Below are positions 28,199 through 36,764 of a DNA stretch of 64,000 nucleotides, piece after piece. Made by a program: the position numbers and the translations under genes. The stretch is taken from the NCBI RefSeq assembly GCF_018531195.1, contig NZ_JAHDYS010000001.1, positions 124,001-188,000 on the forward strand. Direction: 5' to 3'. The stretch's first letter is position 1. Every line of letters starts with the position of its first letter. The DNA comes from Pelotalea chapellei (GTDB lineage Bacteria; Desulfobacterota; Desulfuromonadia; Geobacterales; Pseudopelobacteraceae). The notes below the pieces were generated by a model. It saw only the letters and a program-made list of their open reading frames with translations, made no database searches and was not told the origin of the DNA.

Positions 28199-28225
28199 CG
28201 TCTTATTTTTAAACGGCAGGAAATT

Positions 28226-29500
28226 TTAATTGGGCAGGCCCGGGCCATCTCCAGGACCAATGGATTCAACACGCGGCACCGCATCGGAAAAGAGGCTTTT
28301 AGCCATGGCAATGATTTCATCGGCAGTTACCGCAGCAACAGCCTCCAAAGAATCTGCTACCTGCTCCGGGGCACCGAATAGAGAAGTAGTGTTGGACAAT
28401 CTGCGCACTTGTGTTTCGCAATCATCAAGGGCCATTAGTCGCTTGCAGCGGATCTGCTCCTTGGCAGCATTGATCGTGTCGGCGTCGATCATCTCGTTGC
28501 AAAAGCGTCTCACTTCGCCATGGCACACGTCGATGGCCTCCTGGGCACGATCAGCACTGGTGCCTGCATAGATCAGCAGACCGGCAGTATCGCTGTAGGA
28601 GGCTGCCTGAGAATACACCGAATATGCCAGACTGCGCCGCTCCCGGACTTCCCGAAACAATCGGGAACTCATACCGCCGCCCAGTATCTGATTTAATATG
28701 GTTAGCAGATGACGTTGTTCACTGCCTGCGGGAGGAATCGTATAACCCATGTAAAACTGGGTCTGTTCCATGGGTCGCTGGTAATGGATATTTTCTGCCA
28801 AGGCATTACTCCAGGTGGAACCGGGGGCAATGCGGGGAAGCTCACCTGTCCCCAGCCCGCTTAACAGCCGGTCGGCCAAAGCAACTATTTCATCATGTTC
28901 CACATTGCCGGCCGCTGAGACAATGGTTGCTTTAGCGAGATAATTTTCCTTTTTGTGCTGCATCAGGCGATCGCGTGGGATCGAGGTTATGGATACGGCT
29001 GTACCGAGAATTGGTTTTCCAATCGGGTGGTCTTTCCAGAACCCCTTGTGAAACTGATGGTACACAAAACGGGTCGGATTATCGTGGTTCATGGAAATTT
29101 CCTGCAGAACAACTCCGCGTTCTTTTTCAACTTCCTCCTCAGGAAGGGTCGAATTAACAAACATGTCCGCAAGAATTTCAAATGTCGCCGGAATCGTGGA
29201 GGCAAGCGAGGTAGCATAGTAAAAAACTTCCTCCTGACTGGTATAGGCATTTGCCCTGGCCCCCAGTGCATTGAAATCTTCCATGATCCGATCCGCTGTG
29301 CGTTTTTCTGTACCCTTGAAGAGCAGGTGTTCAATGAAATGGGACGCTCCGCCGCAATCGTCAGCCTCATTTCTGGTACTGCTGTCGATGCGTATTCCTA
29401 TCGCGGCACTCTGCATCGCAGAAATCTTCTGGGTTACCACCCGCAAACCATTGGGAAGAGTTGTCATCAGGGCTGTTGGCAGGCTTGCATCTTTTGTCAT
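28226..29500 (-). CDS. M16 family zinc peptidase (processing peptidase-like)
   Basis: A 424-residue pitrilysin/MPP-type metalloprotease. The inverted zinc motif HFIEHLLFKGT (HxxEH) lies near residue 55, with the downstream glutamate in ERGVVLQEISM near residue 130. A C-terminal M16 domain shows GGMSSRLFREVRERRSLAYSV. The length fits the one-subunit bacterial class. In many genomes such a gene follows pnp and deoxyuridine triphosphatase; here it is alone with its own terminator. No signal peptide, so cytoplasmic. Confidence 0.93.
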   Translation of the reverse strand: MTKDASLPTALMTTLPNGLRVVTQKISAMQSAAIGIRIDSSTRNEADDCGGASHFIEHLLFKGTEKRTADRIMEDFNALGARANAYTSQEEVFYYATSLASTIPATFEILADMFVNSTLPEEEVEKERGVVLQEISMNHDNPTRFVYHQFHKGFWKDHPIGKPILGTAVSITSIPRDRLMQHKKENYLAKATIVSAAGNVEHDEIVALADRLLSGLGTGELPRIAPGSTWSNALAENIHYQRPMEQTQFYMGYTIPPAGSEQRHLLTILNQILGGGMSSRLFREVRERRSLAYSVYSQAASYSDTAGLLIYAGTSADRAQEAIDVCHGEVRRFCNEMIDADTINAAKEQIRCKRLMALDDCETQVRRLSNTTSLFGAPEQVADSLEAVAAVTADEIIAMAKSLFSDAVPRVESIGPGDGPGLPN

Positions 29501-29617
29501 AATGGAATCCTCTTAAGCTGGTATGTAAGGCTCTTCTTTTTACAAAGTCTTTGAATAAAAGTATATACCCACAGGTCCTTACATGCACTATTCGGCTCTA
29601 TCGTTCCGCTGTTCATC

Positions 29618-30850
29618 TTATTCCACATCCACATTTTTGATCCCATCGGGACGCCAGCTGGGTGGGATCACGTGATTTCCTGCTTTCTCCTTGCCCGGCA
29701 ACAGACTCCCAAAGGTAACTGCCCTGTTCCCGAATTTTGCATTCAGCTTGTCCATCGCCTGGGTGGCAAACAGTTTCTTGCGGTCATCCTCGAACAGCGG
29801 CAACTGCTCCGCCTGGCTCTTCAGGTTGGTTAACTTTACCCCCAAAAGCCGGACCGGCTGTTCCAGTTCTACGCCTTCCAGAAGAGCCAATGCCGCTTTG
29901 TAGATTTCGTCGCTTAAGTTGATGTAGCTCCTCAGCGTGGTCTGCTTACTGAAACTTGTGAAAAAATCGGCATAGCGAACATATACCGCGACCGTTTTGC
30001 CTGAGACATTGTAGCGCCGCGCCCGACTGCCTACCTTTTCACTAAGCTGCAGCAGGAAACGTCTGATCTCCTGAGGATCATCAATGTCACGTTCCAGCGT
30101 GCTGCTGTGCCCCACTGATTTGACCTCATCTTCCTCGCCAAAGGGAATGACCGGAACATCATCTTTCCCCTCCCCCATCTGCTTCAACCGCGCCCCAACG
30201 ATGCCGAATTTCCTTGTCAAGCGCCCCTGATCGCAACGCGCCAGCTCACCACAGGTATTGATTCCCATCACCTTCAACTCCCTGACTGTCTTCTTCCCGA
30301 TCCCGCACAAACTGCCGACCGGCATGCGCTCCATGATCCGCGAGACATCCTCAGGTTTGATGATGGTCAGGCCGTCTGGCTTCTGCAAATCCGAGGCGAG
30401 CTTGGCCAGCAGCTTGTTGGGAGCAATTCCGATGGAACAGGTGATGTCGAAGCGGTGTTTTATGCGCGCCTTGATCAGATAGGCGATGTTTTCGGCAGAT
30501 TCGAAGAGATTGATGGAACCGGTCACATCCACCCAGGCTTCATCGATGCTGAAGACTTCAACCACCGGGGAATAATCGCGGATAATGCTCATGATCTCAC
30601 TCGAGGTATGGGTGTACTTGCGGTTGTCTCCCACCACCACGATCAGCTCGGGGCAACACCGCTTGGCCTCCCATACAGCCATGCCGGTCTTAACGCCAAA
30701 TGCCCGAGCTTCATAGGAACTGGTCGTAACAATAGTACGTCCGCCAGAGCCGACCACTGCAATCGGTTTTCCACGCAGAGCAGGGTTTGCCGACTGCTCC
30801 ACTGAAGCAAAAAAGGCGTTCATGTCGATGTGGAAAATGACTCGTTGCAT
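29618..30850 (-). CDS. dinB: DNA polymerase IV (Y family)
   Basis: Error-prone translesion polymerase, 410 residues. Palm motifs FHIDMNAFFASVEQ at the N-terminus and SIDEAWVDVT near residue 103 hold the catalytic acids; SIGIAPNKLLAKLAS and the HhH segment VGSLCGIGKKTVRELKVMGI follow; the little-finger domain ends near residue 350. The C-terminal tail lacks an obvious QLxLF beta-clamp peptide but has QLPLFEDD near residue 355, which is a good clamp-binding candidate. No LexA box is apparent upstream. Confidence 0.93.
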   Translation of the reverse strand: MQRVIFHIDMNAFFASVEQSANPALRGKPIAVVGSGGRTIVTTSSYEARAFGVKTGMAVWEAKRCCPELIVVVGDNRKYTHTSSEIMSIIRDYSPVVEVFSIDEAWVDVTGSINLFESAENIAYLIKARIKHRFDITCSIGIAPNKLLAKLASDLQKPDGLTIIKPEDVSRIMERMPVGSLCGIGKKTVRELKVMGINTCGELARCDQGRLTRKFGIVGARLKQMGEGKDDVPVIPFGEEDEVKSVGHSSTLERDIDDPQEIRRFLLQLSEKVGSRARRYNVSGKTVAVYVRYADFFTSFSKQTTLRSYINLSDEIYKAALALLEGVELEQPVRLLGVKLTNLKSQAEQLPLFEDDRKKLFATQAMDKLNAKFGNRAVTFGSLLPGKEKAGNHVIPPSWRPDGIKNVDVE

Positions 30851-31064
30851 GGGGGGATTATAGCCTATAGACGAAGCTCGTGGAGAGAAATATTACCCAG
30901 GAGTCGGTCTGACTTAAGAGAAATCTACTGCAAATGAATTAGCAGTTGCGGCAATGACATTCGCTTTTAATAATTAATGAGTGATGGATTATTACCAACT
31001 TTTTTTATTGTTTTTTTTTATTGGAATATATATTGTTAACTAAATCGATCAACAAAACTCATCA

Positions 31065-31155
31065 TAAAGATACACGACAATACTAAACTATCCGCGAGGG
31101 TAGGACGGAAAGCCTATTGGGTCTCTCTGAGACAGCCGGGTCGCCGAAATATCGC
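31065..31155 (+). promoter_or_regulatory. GEMM-I riboswitch aptamer, predicted cGAMP-selective (A20 class)
   Basis: Hand alignment to the Vc2 GEMM-I aptamer finds the AAAC stretch (31085-31088), a 6-bp P2 stem (31088-31093 with 31098-31103) closed by the GNRA tetraloop GCGA, the conserved GGACGGAAAGCC (31103-31114) with the intercalating A47 equivalent at 31109, a P3 hairpin GTCT/AGAC, and AGCCGGGTCGCCG. Positions 21 and 46 covary (C83 with G108, where Vc2 has G-C), which supports the register. The position equal to G20 is A (31082). In established work, A20 GEMM-I members of Geobacter prefer 3',3'-cGAMP and control cytochrome genes. Exact ends are approximate. Confidence 0.85.
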
Positions 31156-31184
31156 ACAGACGATACTCAGGCCCCGGCTTTTTT
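31134..31184 (+). terminator. Riboswitch-controlled intrinsic terminator
   Basis: AGCCGGG (31134-31140) pairs with CCCGGCT (31173-31179), followed by TTTTTT. The 5' arm is the conserved 3' segment of the aptamer, so aptamer and terminator cannot form together. This predicts ligand-ON control of the cytochrome gene starting 185 bases downstream. Confidence 0.82.
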
Positions 31185-31369
31185 GTGTCTAAAAAACGAC
31201 CATGAAAACCATTCAATCAAAACGGGTTGTGCTGTCAGACATCCCGATTTTAATTCGCTCCCCAAACCAGCACGTGGAGGACACATTGAGAAACTGAAAC
31301 AATTCACTTTCATGCACTCGATGGCAAGCAATTGAGAAACGGTCGTTAAACACACAAAAAGGAGAGATT

Positions 31370-33295
31370 ATGAAGAATGTAGGTAAAGCGTCTATGCAGT
31401 TCTTCCTGGCATTGACACTGATAGCAACTCCCTTGGTAGCATTTCAATTACTGGGATCAAATGCTATCGCTCAGTCAACTTATTTTTCAGCCAGGGGGTG
31501 CACAAATTGCCACTCAGCCCCTGTCGCCGCTACCTGCGCCGGTTGCCACCAGCACAGCGGGACTTTGACAGCTACCAAAGACAAAACCACCTCTTATTCC
31601 CCCGGAGAAGCGGTGACAATAACACTGACCTCTTCAGGCGCCCGGTCCGGATGGATCGGCGTACGTCTTTATAACCAGGACGGAGCTGAAATCGCCCGCT
31701 CCAATGGCAGTCAGAGCGGCATGGGGGGCTCGGCCGTATATCCGGCAGTTCTTACTGCGCCGGCACCGACAACTCCCGGAACATATGCATGGAAAATTGC
31801 CTACTTTGGCAACCAGAATGGAACCGGGACAGGTGATGTTCACGGGGAAAAATCTGTCAGTGTTTCCATAACCGTTGCCTCTGCAGCTGACACAGCTGCA
31901 CCTGTTGTGACCTTCGCACTCCCGGCCACAGCGACAGCCCTGACAGTACCGGTCAGCACATTTTCCGCCACTGATAACGTCGCAGTCACCGGCTACCTGA
32001 TCAACAAGGTCGCGACCATTCCTGCAGCTTCCGCCGCCGGCTGGACAGCCACCGCACCGGCCAGCGTAACTGCTATCGCAGGCAACAACACCTTCTATGC
32101 CTGGGCCAAAGATGCGGCGGGCAACGTCTCGGCAGTGAAGAGCGCTAGCGTAGTTGTCACCATAGCTCCGCCTGCCGATACTATTGCACCCGTGGTAACC
32201 TTTGCACTCCCGGCAACCGCCACCGCCCTGTCCGTGCCGGTCAGCTCCTTCTCCGCAACTGACAATGTCGCTGTCACCGGATACCTGATTACCCCCAGCG
32301 CAACTCCTCCGGCAGCTTCCGCAGCTAGCTGGGCAGCAGCCGCACCGGCCAGCGTAACCGCTATCGCAGGCAACAACACCTTCTATGCCTGGGCCAAAGA
32401 TGCGGCGGGCAACGTCTCGGCAGTCAAGAGCGCTAGCGTAGTTGTAACAATCCCTCCGGTTGCTGACACTACTTTGCCAACGTTGACGATCTCCTCACTG
32501 GCAAATAATTCCTACACCAATAAAGTGACCCTCAACATCAGCGGGAACGCCAGCGACGCAGGCGGCATCAAATCCGTCACAGTCAACGGCCAACCCGTAA
32601 TCCTGAATCCTGATGGTTCATTCAGTCATGCTCTGACTCTGGTGGCCGGAGCCAACACTATTACAACCATCGCTACCGACAACGCCGCCAACCAGCAGGT
32701 TGATACCCGAACAATAACCTACGATCTAAATGCGCCGATACTCGCGGTTTCCGCACCGGCTGATAACAGTAACACTATCCAGTCGTTCATTACCGTAACC
32801 GGCACGGTCAGCGAAACCTCAACAGTGACAGTAAGCACCAATAACGGCAGCCCCCAATCAGCCGCCATCACCGGCAACACATACAGCGCAACCGTCAACC
32901 TGATAGCCGGCGTCAACACCATCGACATCACCGCTACCGACCAGGCCGGCAACACTTCCAGCGCCAAACGTACCGTTACCTACGAAAACAGCAGCAGCAA
33001 ATTCACCCTTGCGGTCACCAGTCCGGCTCAGGATATCACCACCAGAAATTCATCCCTGACCCTCAAGGGTACGATCATTGATGCCTCGAGCAACGTGAGG
33101 GTCCGAATCACCATGGACGGCAGGAGCTACAGTCCCACAGTCGTCAATGGCGTATTCAAGCAGCGTCTCACTTTCTACAGAGCCAAACGGTACACCATTG
33201 CCGTCACCGCCAGAGATGAGTCAGGCAACGTCAGCACTGTCTATCGCAATGTCATCTACCGTCCTGAAAAGAGTGATGATCATGACGATGATTAA
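31370..33295 (+). CDS. Secreted di-haem CxxCH protein with repeated Ig-like domains
   Basis: A 641-residue exported protein. A signal peptide of about 34 residues ends at NAIA/Q. Two c-type haem motifs follow closely: CTNCH (44-48) and CAGCH (56-60). A domain of about 100 residues (SYSPGEAVTITLTSSG...) resembles the Reelin-like or NosD-type beta domain found after haem motifs, then two almost identical repeats of about 93 residues, then three bacterial Ig-like domains (ADNSNTIQSFITVTGTVSE..., NSSLTLKGTIIDASSNVRV). The C-terminus is acidic (SDDHDDD). A strong AAAAAGGAGAG precedes ATG 31370. Control by the upstream riboswitch and its CxxCH motifs suggest an extracellular electron-transfer or surface role. 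Confidence 0.85.
   Translation: MKNVGKASMQFFLALTLIATPLVAFQLLGSNAIAQSTYFSARGCTNCHSAPVAATCAGCHQHSGTLTATKDKTTSYSPGEAVTITLTSSGARSGWIGVRLYNQDGAEIARSNGSQSGMGGSAVYPAVLTAPAPTTPGTYAWKIAYFGNQNGTGTGDVHGEKSVSVSITVASAADTAAPVVTFALPATATALTVPVSTFSATDNVAVTGYLINKVATIPAASAAGWTATAPASVTAIAGNNTFYAWAKDAAGNVSAVKSASVVVTIAPPADTIAPVVTFALPATATALSVPVSSFSATDNVAVTGYLITPSATPPAASAASWAAAAPASVTAIAGNNTFYAWAKDAAGNVSAVKSASVVVTIPPVADTTLPTLTISSLANNSYTNKVTLNISGNASDAGGIKSVTVNGQPVILNPDGSFSHALTLVAGANTITTIATDNAANQQVDTRTITYDLNAPILAVSAPADNSNTIQSFITVTGTVSETSTVTVSTNNGSPQSAAITGNTYSATVNLIAGVNTIDITATDQAGNTSSAKRTVTYENSSSKFTLAVTSPAQDITTRNSSLTLKGTIIDASSNVRVRITMDGRSYSPTVVNGVFKQRLTFYRAKRYTIAVTARDESGNVSTVYRNVIYRPEKSDDHDDD
31888..32455 (+). repeat. 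Tandem repeat of about 285 bp inside the cytochrome gene
   Basis: Two in-frame copies, about 31888-32168 and 32173-32455, each encode an Ig-like unit starting APVVTFALPATATAL and ending SAVKSASVVVTI. The last third is nearly identical in DNA: GCCAAAGATGCGGCGGGCAA onwards recurs with one change over more than 100 bases, which suggests recent duplication or gene conversion. Confidence 0.9.
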
Positions 33296-33317
33296 CAGGA
33301 AGCCGATGTAAAACTAT

Positions 33318-33349
33318 AAAAAAGCCACCCCTTTGAGGGTGGCTTTTTT
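33318..33349 (+). terminator. Terminator of the di-haem protein gene
   Basis: AAAAAAGCCACCC and GGGTGGCTTTTTT form a perfect 13-bp hairpin with a six-base loop, 23 bases after the stop. Confidence 0.93.
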
Positions 33350-33478
33350 AGTTTACTGCCTGGTATGACCTCGGTGATCACCTCTTCTGATGATGGAAAA
33401 TAAACGTCTTCGGCACTCAATTCTTCGAATCGCTTATCTTGCAGCAAAAAACATCAAATAACCTCAACCTGTATCAAA

Positions 33479-33715
33479 TCATTCCACTCCAGTTAACTCC
33501 CAGGTCTGCTCAGCCGTATCATACGCCAATTCATACAGGCCACTTTCATCGCGCACCGCGAAGTGTAACCTTCTGACGCTCCCCTTGGTGTCTGTCCAGA
33601 AGTAGGTGGTTTCCAGCACGGCGTGCTTGCGGTTGCCCCAGTCGAACCAGACCGGTCTGATGCTGCGCCCCGGACCGAATACCACTGCCACCCGTATCGA
33701 TTCCCTTACCCGCAT
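33479..33715 (-). CDS. Small uncharacterised protein co-encoded with lexA
   Basis: A 78-residue protein starting MRVRESIRVAVVFGPGRSIR. The pattern IRPVWFDWGNRKHAVLETTYFW followed by a beta-rich stretch and YELAYDTAEQTWEL resembles the DUF6504 type found beside Y-family polymerases and SOS genes; this is recognition by eye. It begins four bases after the lexA stop, so it is probably translated from the same SOS-regulated mRNA. A role in DNA damage response is inferred from context only. Confidence 0.65.
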   Translation of the reverse strand: MRVRESIRVAVVFGPGRSIRPVWFDWGNRKHAVLETTYFWTDTKGSVRRLHFAVRDESGLYELAYDTAEQTWELTGVE

Positions 33716-33719
33716 GGAC

Positions 33720-34349
33720 TTAACCCAACCGGCGATAGACGCCGATCACCTTGCCCACGATGCTTACCTCACCATCACCCGGTCTGATGATGATGGCAGA
33801 CATATTGGGATTGGCAGGTTGCAGGCGGATGTGATCCTGCTCGTGATAAAACCACTTCAAGGTTGCTTCTCCCTCCACCATGGCGACAACAGTGTCCTTG
33901 TTGTCAGCAGTTTGCTGGGGACGGACCAGGGCAAGATCGCCGTCGAATATGCCTGCCCCGATCATGGAATCGCCACTCACCCGCAAGAAGAAACAGTCAT
34001 TTCCTTTCACAGCCAGATGATCAACCGAGAAGTATCCCTGAATATCTTCAATAGCGGGGGAAAGATGTCCGGCACGCACGGTACCGGCAATGGGGAGGGA
34101 AACAGAACGACTGAGCGAGGTTGTGAGTCCTATGCCGCGACTGACTTTGTCCCGCTTGATATAGCCCTTCTTTTCCAGGGCATCAAGATGTTTGGAAACC
34201 GGCAAAGGTCCACTGACACCGAGATGGGCTGCGATCTCACGCAATGTGGGAGGGTAACCTTGATTATCCAGATGGGAGGTTACGAATTGCAGCACCTGCT
34301 GCTGGCGTGGGGTCAGATCATGCTGGAGGCCAACTTTTATGGTAGTCAT
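33720..34349 (-). CDS. lexA: LexA repressor
   Basis: A 209-residue SOS repressor. N-terminal winged HTH (LTPRQQQVLQFVTSHL, YPPTLREIAAHLGVSGPLPVSKHLDAL), the self-cleavage site Ala93-Gly94 in TVRAGHL, the catalytic Ser128 in SGDSMIG and Lys165 in EATLKWF. In RecA-stimulated SOS it cleaves itself. The recognition helix (GPLPVSKHLD) differs from the E. coli type, in line with the different Geobacter operator. ATG 34349 lies inside a palindromic operator, so autoregulation is direct. A small gene follows in the same unit. Confidence 0.95.
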   Translation of the reverse strand: MTTIKVGLQHDLTPRQQQVLQFVTSHLDNQGYPPTLREIAAHLGVSGPLPVSKHLDALEKKGYIKRDKVSRGIGLTTSLSRSVSLPIAGTVRAGHLSPAIEDIQGYFSVDHLAVKGNDCFFLRVSGDSMIGAGIFDGDLALVRPQQTADNKDTVVAMVEGEATLKWFYHEQDHIRLQPANPNMSAIIIRPGDGEVSIVGKVIGVYRRLG

Positions 34350-34361
34350 ATGACTACCATA
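34338..34361. promoter_or_regulatory. LexA operator (SOS box) overlapping the lexA start codon
   Basis: TATGGTAGTCATATGACTACCATA is a perfect 24-base palindrome printed here in two halves: TATGGTAGTCAT and ATGACTACCATA. Its core GGTAGTCATATGACTACC fits the Geobacter LexA motif GGTTN2CN4GN3ACC known from the literature with one mismatch (GGTA for GGTT) and the same spacing. The second half contains the first four lexA codons. Confidence 0.8.
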
Positions 34362-34598
34362 TCCAACCTGTAACTGTGTGTCAAACTGTTTGTGGGTCCG
34401 ACAAAGTCATCTGCTTCTCTTCCTCACGACCCAAGGATGTTTCGGTCACCCAAAGGCTCTGGCTGAGGAAACCGCACCGGGATTGATGCTTGTTCAGACA
34501 AGCTTAAACTGCCCCACCGGACGTTTCCTTTATCACTAGTTCGTGAGCCTATGACTTTTAAAAGTGAAAATATGCAGAATAAGACAAGAAATTCAATT

Positions 34599-34632
34599 AA
34601 AATGGGTGCGCCTATGATGAACGCACCCTTTT
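34599..34632. terminator. Bidirectional terminator after the PAS-GAF-GGDEF gene
   Basis: GGGTGCG (34604-34610) and CGCACCC (34622-34628) with AAAA before and TTTT after form a short symmetrical terminator. The rest of the 309-base gap to lexA shows no gene. Confidence 0.7.
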
Positions 34633-34658
34633 AGATACTCACCTATCTTTCAAGTTGT

Positions 34659-36764
34659 TTAATTCCAGATAGTGACCTGGCCCTCTTCATATCCCTCAGC
34701 CATTACCCGGTCGCGCCCTGCATCCTTGGCAAGATAGAGGGCCGCATCAGCAGATTTGAGGAGCTTTGACTTAGTCCTGCCATGTTGCGGATACATTGCT
34801 ATTCCAACTGATATGGTAACTTCTCCCAGAGGAGTTCCGAAATGGCTAATGCGAATATCCTTGATCAGTTGCCGCAACTGCTCTGCGCGGTGAAAGATGG
34901 TCTCGAAATTCATGTCGGGTATGATGCAGACAAACTCTTCTCCGCCATAACGGCAGACCCTGTCATATTCACGAAAAAATGCGGTCATGACATTGCCAGC
35001 CTTCACCAATAACAGGTCACCGGCATCGTGCCCATAGGTATCATTGAACTTTTTAAAATTGTCGATATCGATCATCATGATACCCAGTGAATATTTTTTC
35101 CGTTCTGCATGGGCAATCTCGCGCACCATCGCCTCATCAGCGTAACGCCGGTTGAAAAGCGAGGTCAGCGGGTCATGAAGAGCCTGCACGTGAAGTGTCT
35201 CCAACAACTGCATGTTGGCAACAGCCAGGGCCATATGTTCAGTCATCGCCAATAAAAGCTGTTGATTAGGTTTAGCATCTGCATGATCTATCTGCTTTTC
35301 ATAGTAATGCCTGTACACTCCCAGGATATTCCCCTGCGCTACCAGCGGAATGCAGACACATGCACCAGAGCGAATCTCACTCATGTCTTCACAGCACCTG
35401 GAACCGGTAACCGGTGACGTTACCCGTACCTTTCCGCTGCGCAAGGCGAGACAGTTATCCGCTAAAAAAACTGGAGAATGATGTTCATTGAAAAGATTGC
35501 CCCAGCTGATAATCTTCTTTAGAAGATTATCAGATTCATTAAACAGGAACAGAGCGCCGGATGCGGCGGGAAAGAGTTTTTCCGAGGTGGCAGCAATAAC
35601 TTCACAAGCTTCATCCAGGCTGTTGCAGAGCTGAAATAGATTCCCCATTTCACGCAGGACTGAGATCTCCCGATTGCTGCGTCTTAATTCCCTTACCGTA
35701 CTGGATAGCTTTTCATTAGCTGCCATCAGTGCTTCCTCAGCTTTTACTCGAGGAGTAATGTCAACAATCACGCCCCACCAACGTTTTTTTTCTTCTCTTC
35801 CATTGGGTACAATGCGGAATGTATCGCGCAGCCAGACAACAGTGCCGTCCTTTCCAAACCGGCGATATTCTATCTGCCCCGGAACCTCCTGTGAAATTGC
35901 CGTATGATAGGCCCCTGCGACCCTCTCCCGATCCACCGGATGTACCTGATCTATAAAAAAATTATCTGCCAAACACCAGCTTTCAACCGGAAGACCAAGC
36001 AATCTTTCAGCCTGATGACTGACAAAACAGTAGCGACCGCTAACAGGATCTCCCTCCCAAATGATCGCGTCCAACCCCTGTACCAATTCCAGAAATCGTT
36101 TTTCAGATTCTTGAGCTGCAATACGTAACTGCCCACTTTCGTTAAAGGAATTTTCAAGATCATCAATCAACGTTTGAACCTCTTGGTCCATTCTGCGCAC
36201 TATTCTGGTTGGGAACGTGTAGGCTAAGAAAGCGAGCAGGAGACCAAGAAAACCTGAGACAACTGCTGTCAGAGCAGTTTTGATGAGCAGATGCTTTTGG
36301 GATAGCCCCACTCTGACTGTTCCTATAACCTTATTGTTATAGATAACGGAAGCAGCTCCATGGGGTGCCCATCGGTTCCATGCGGCTGCTGCTTCAGAAC
36401 TTTCGTAGCGGTAGCTGACCACCTCGCTATTAGTTTCGTCACAAATTTTAATTAAAGAAATATCCTTATCAACCACAACCTGCTGAGTGAGGTGGGCAAA
36501 ACGATAAATCTGATACTTCCAGAGTGTAGGAGAATCAATAGCGATTTCCTCCAGCTCATGGGCGATCCTTTTGGAATAGGAATGTGCCTCCTTCGTAAGA
36601 CTGCGGTAGTCAAGAACATATACAGTAACGGGGAATATGAATCCCATCAGGCAGGCGATGATCACCACGAGCGGAAGGAGTCGTTTTGCCAGAGATTGAC
36701 CCAATTGAAAATGAGTTTCTGACGTTTGATGTACGGTTAGATTTTTAGAAGGAGGCATAACCAT
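34659..36764 (-). CDS. Membrane diguanylate cyclase with PAS and GAF domains
   Basis: A 701-residue inner-membrane sensor. TM helices near residues 30-55 and 170-195 bracket a periplasmic domain; then PAS (ESEKRFLELVQGLDAIIWEGD, with PAC), GAF (SLDEACEVIAATSEKLFPAASGALF) and GGDEF. The active-site motif is GGEEF, with an RxxD inhibitory site (REYD) five residues before it. The specificity segment reads GHDAGD, the canonical Asp of c-di-GMP synthases. ATG 36764 (GGAAAA upstream) overlaps the end of the PstS-like gene by 20 bases, so the binding protein and cyclase are translated together. Confidence 0.9.
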   Translation of the reverse strand: MVMPPSKNLTVHQTSETHFQLGQSLAKRLLPLVVIIACLMGFIFPVTVYVLDYRSLTKEAHSYSKRIAHELEEIAIDSPTLWKYQIYRFAHLTQQVVVDKDISLIKICDETNSEVVSYRYESSEAAAAWNRWAPHGAASVIYNNKVIGTVRVGLSQKHLLIKTALTAVVSGFLGLLLAFLAYTFPTRIVRRMDQEVQTLIDDLENSFNESGQLRIAAQESEKRFLELVQGLDAIIWEGDPVSGRYCFVSHQAERLLGLPVESWCLADNFFIDQVHPVDRERVAGAYHTAISQEVPGQIEYRRFGKDGTVVWLRDTFRIVPNGREEKKRWWGVIVDITPRVKAEEALMAANEKLSSTVRELRRSNREISVLREMGNLFQLCNSLDEACEVIAATSEKLFPAASGALFLFNESDNLLKKIISWGNLFNEHHSPVFLADNCLALRSGKVRVTSPVTGSRCCEDMSEIRSGACVCIPLVAQGNILGVYRHYYEKQIDHADAKPNQQLLLAMTEHMALAVANMQLLETLHVQALHDPLTSLFNRRYADEAMVREIAHAERKKYSLGIMMIDIDNFKKFNDTYGHDAGDLLLVKAGNVMTAFFREYDRVCRYGGEEFVCIIPDMNFETIFHRAEQLRQLIKDIRISHFGTPLGEVTISVGIAMYPQHGRTKSKLLKSADAALYLAKDAGRDRVMAEGYEEGQVTIWN

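Noticed and set aside
31117-31335. 72-codon frame between riboswitch and cytochrome gene
   Set aside because: It spans the aptamer and terminator and has no ribosome site or similarity.
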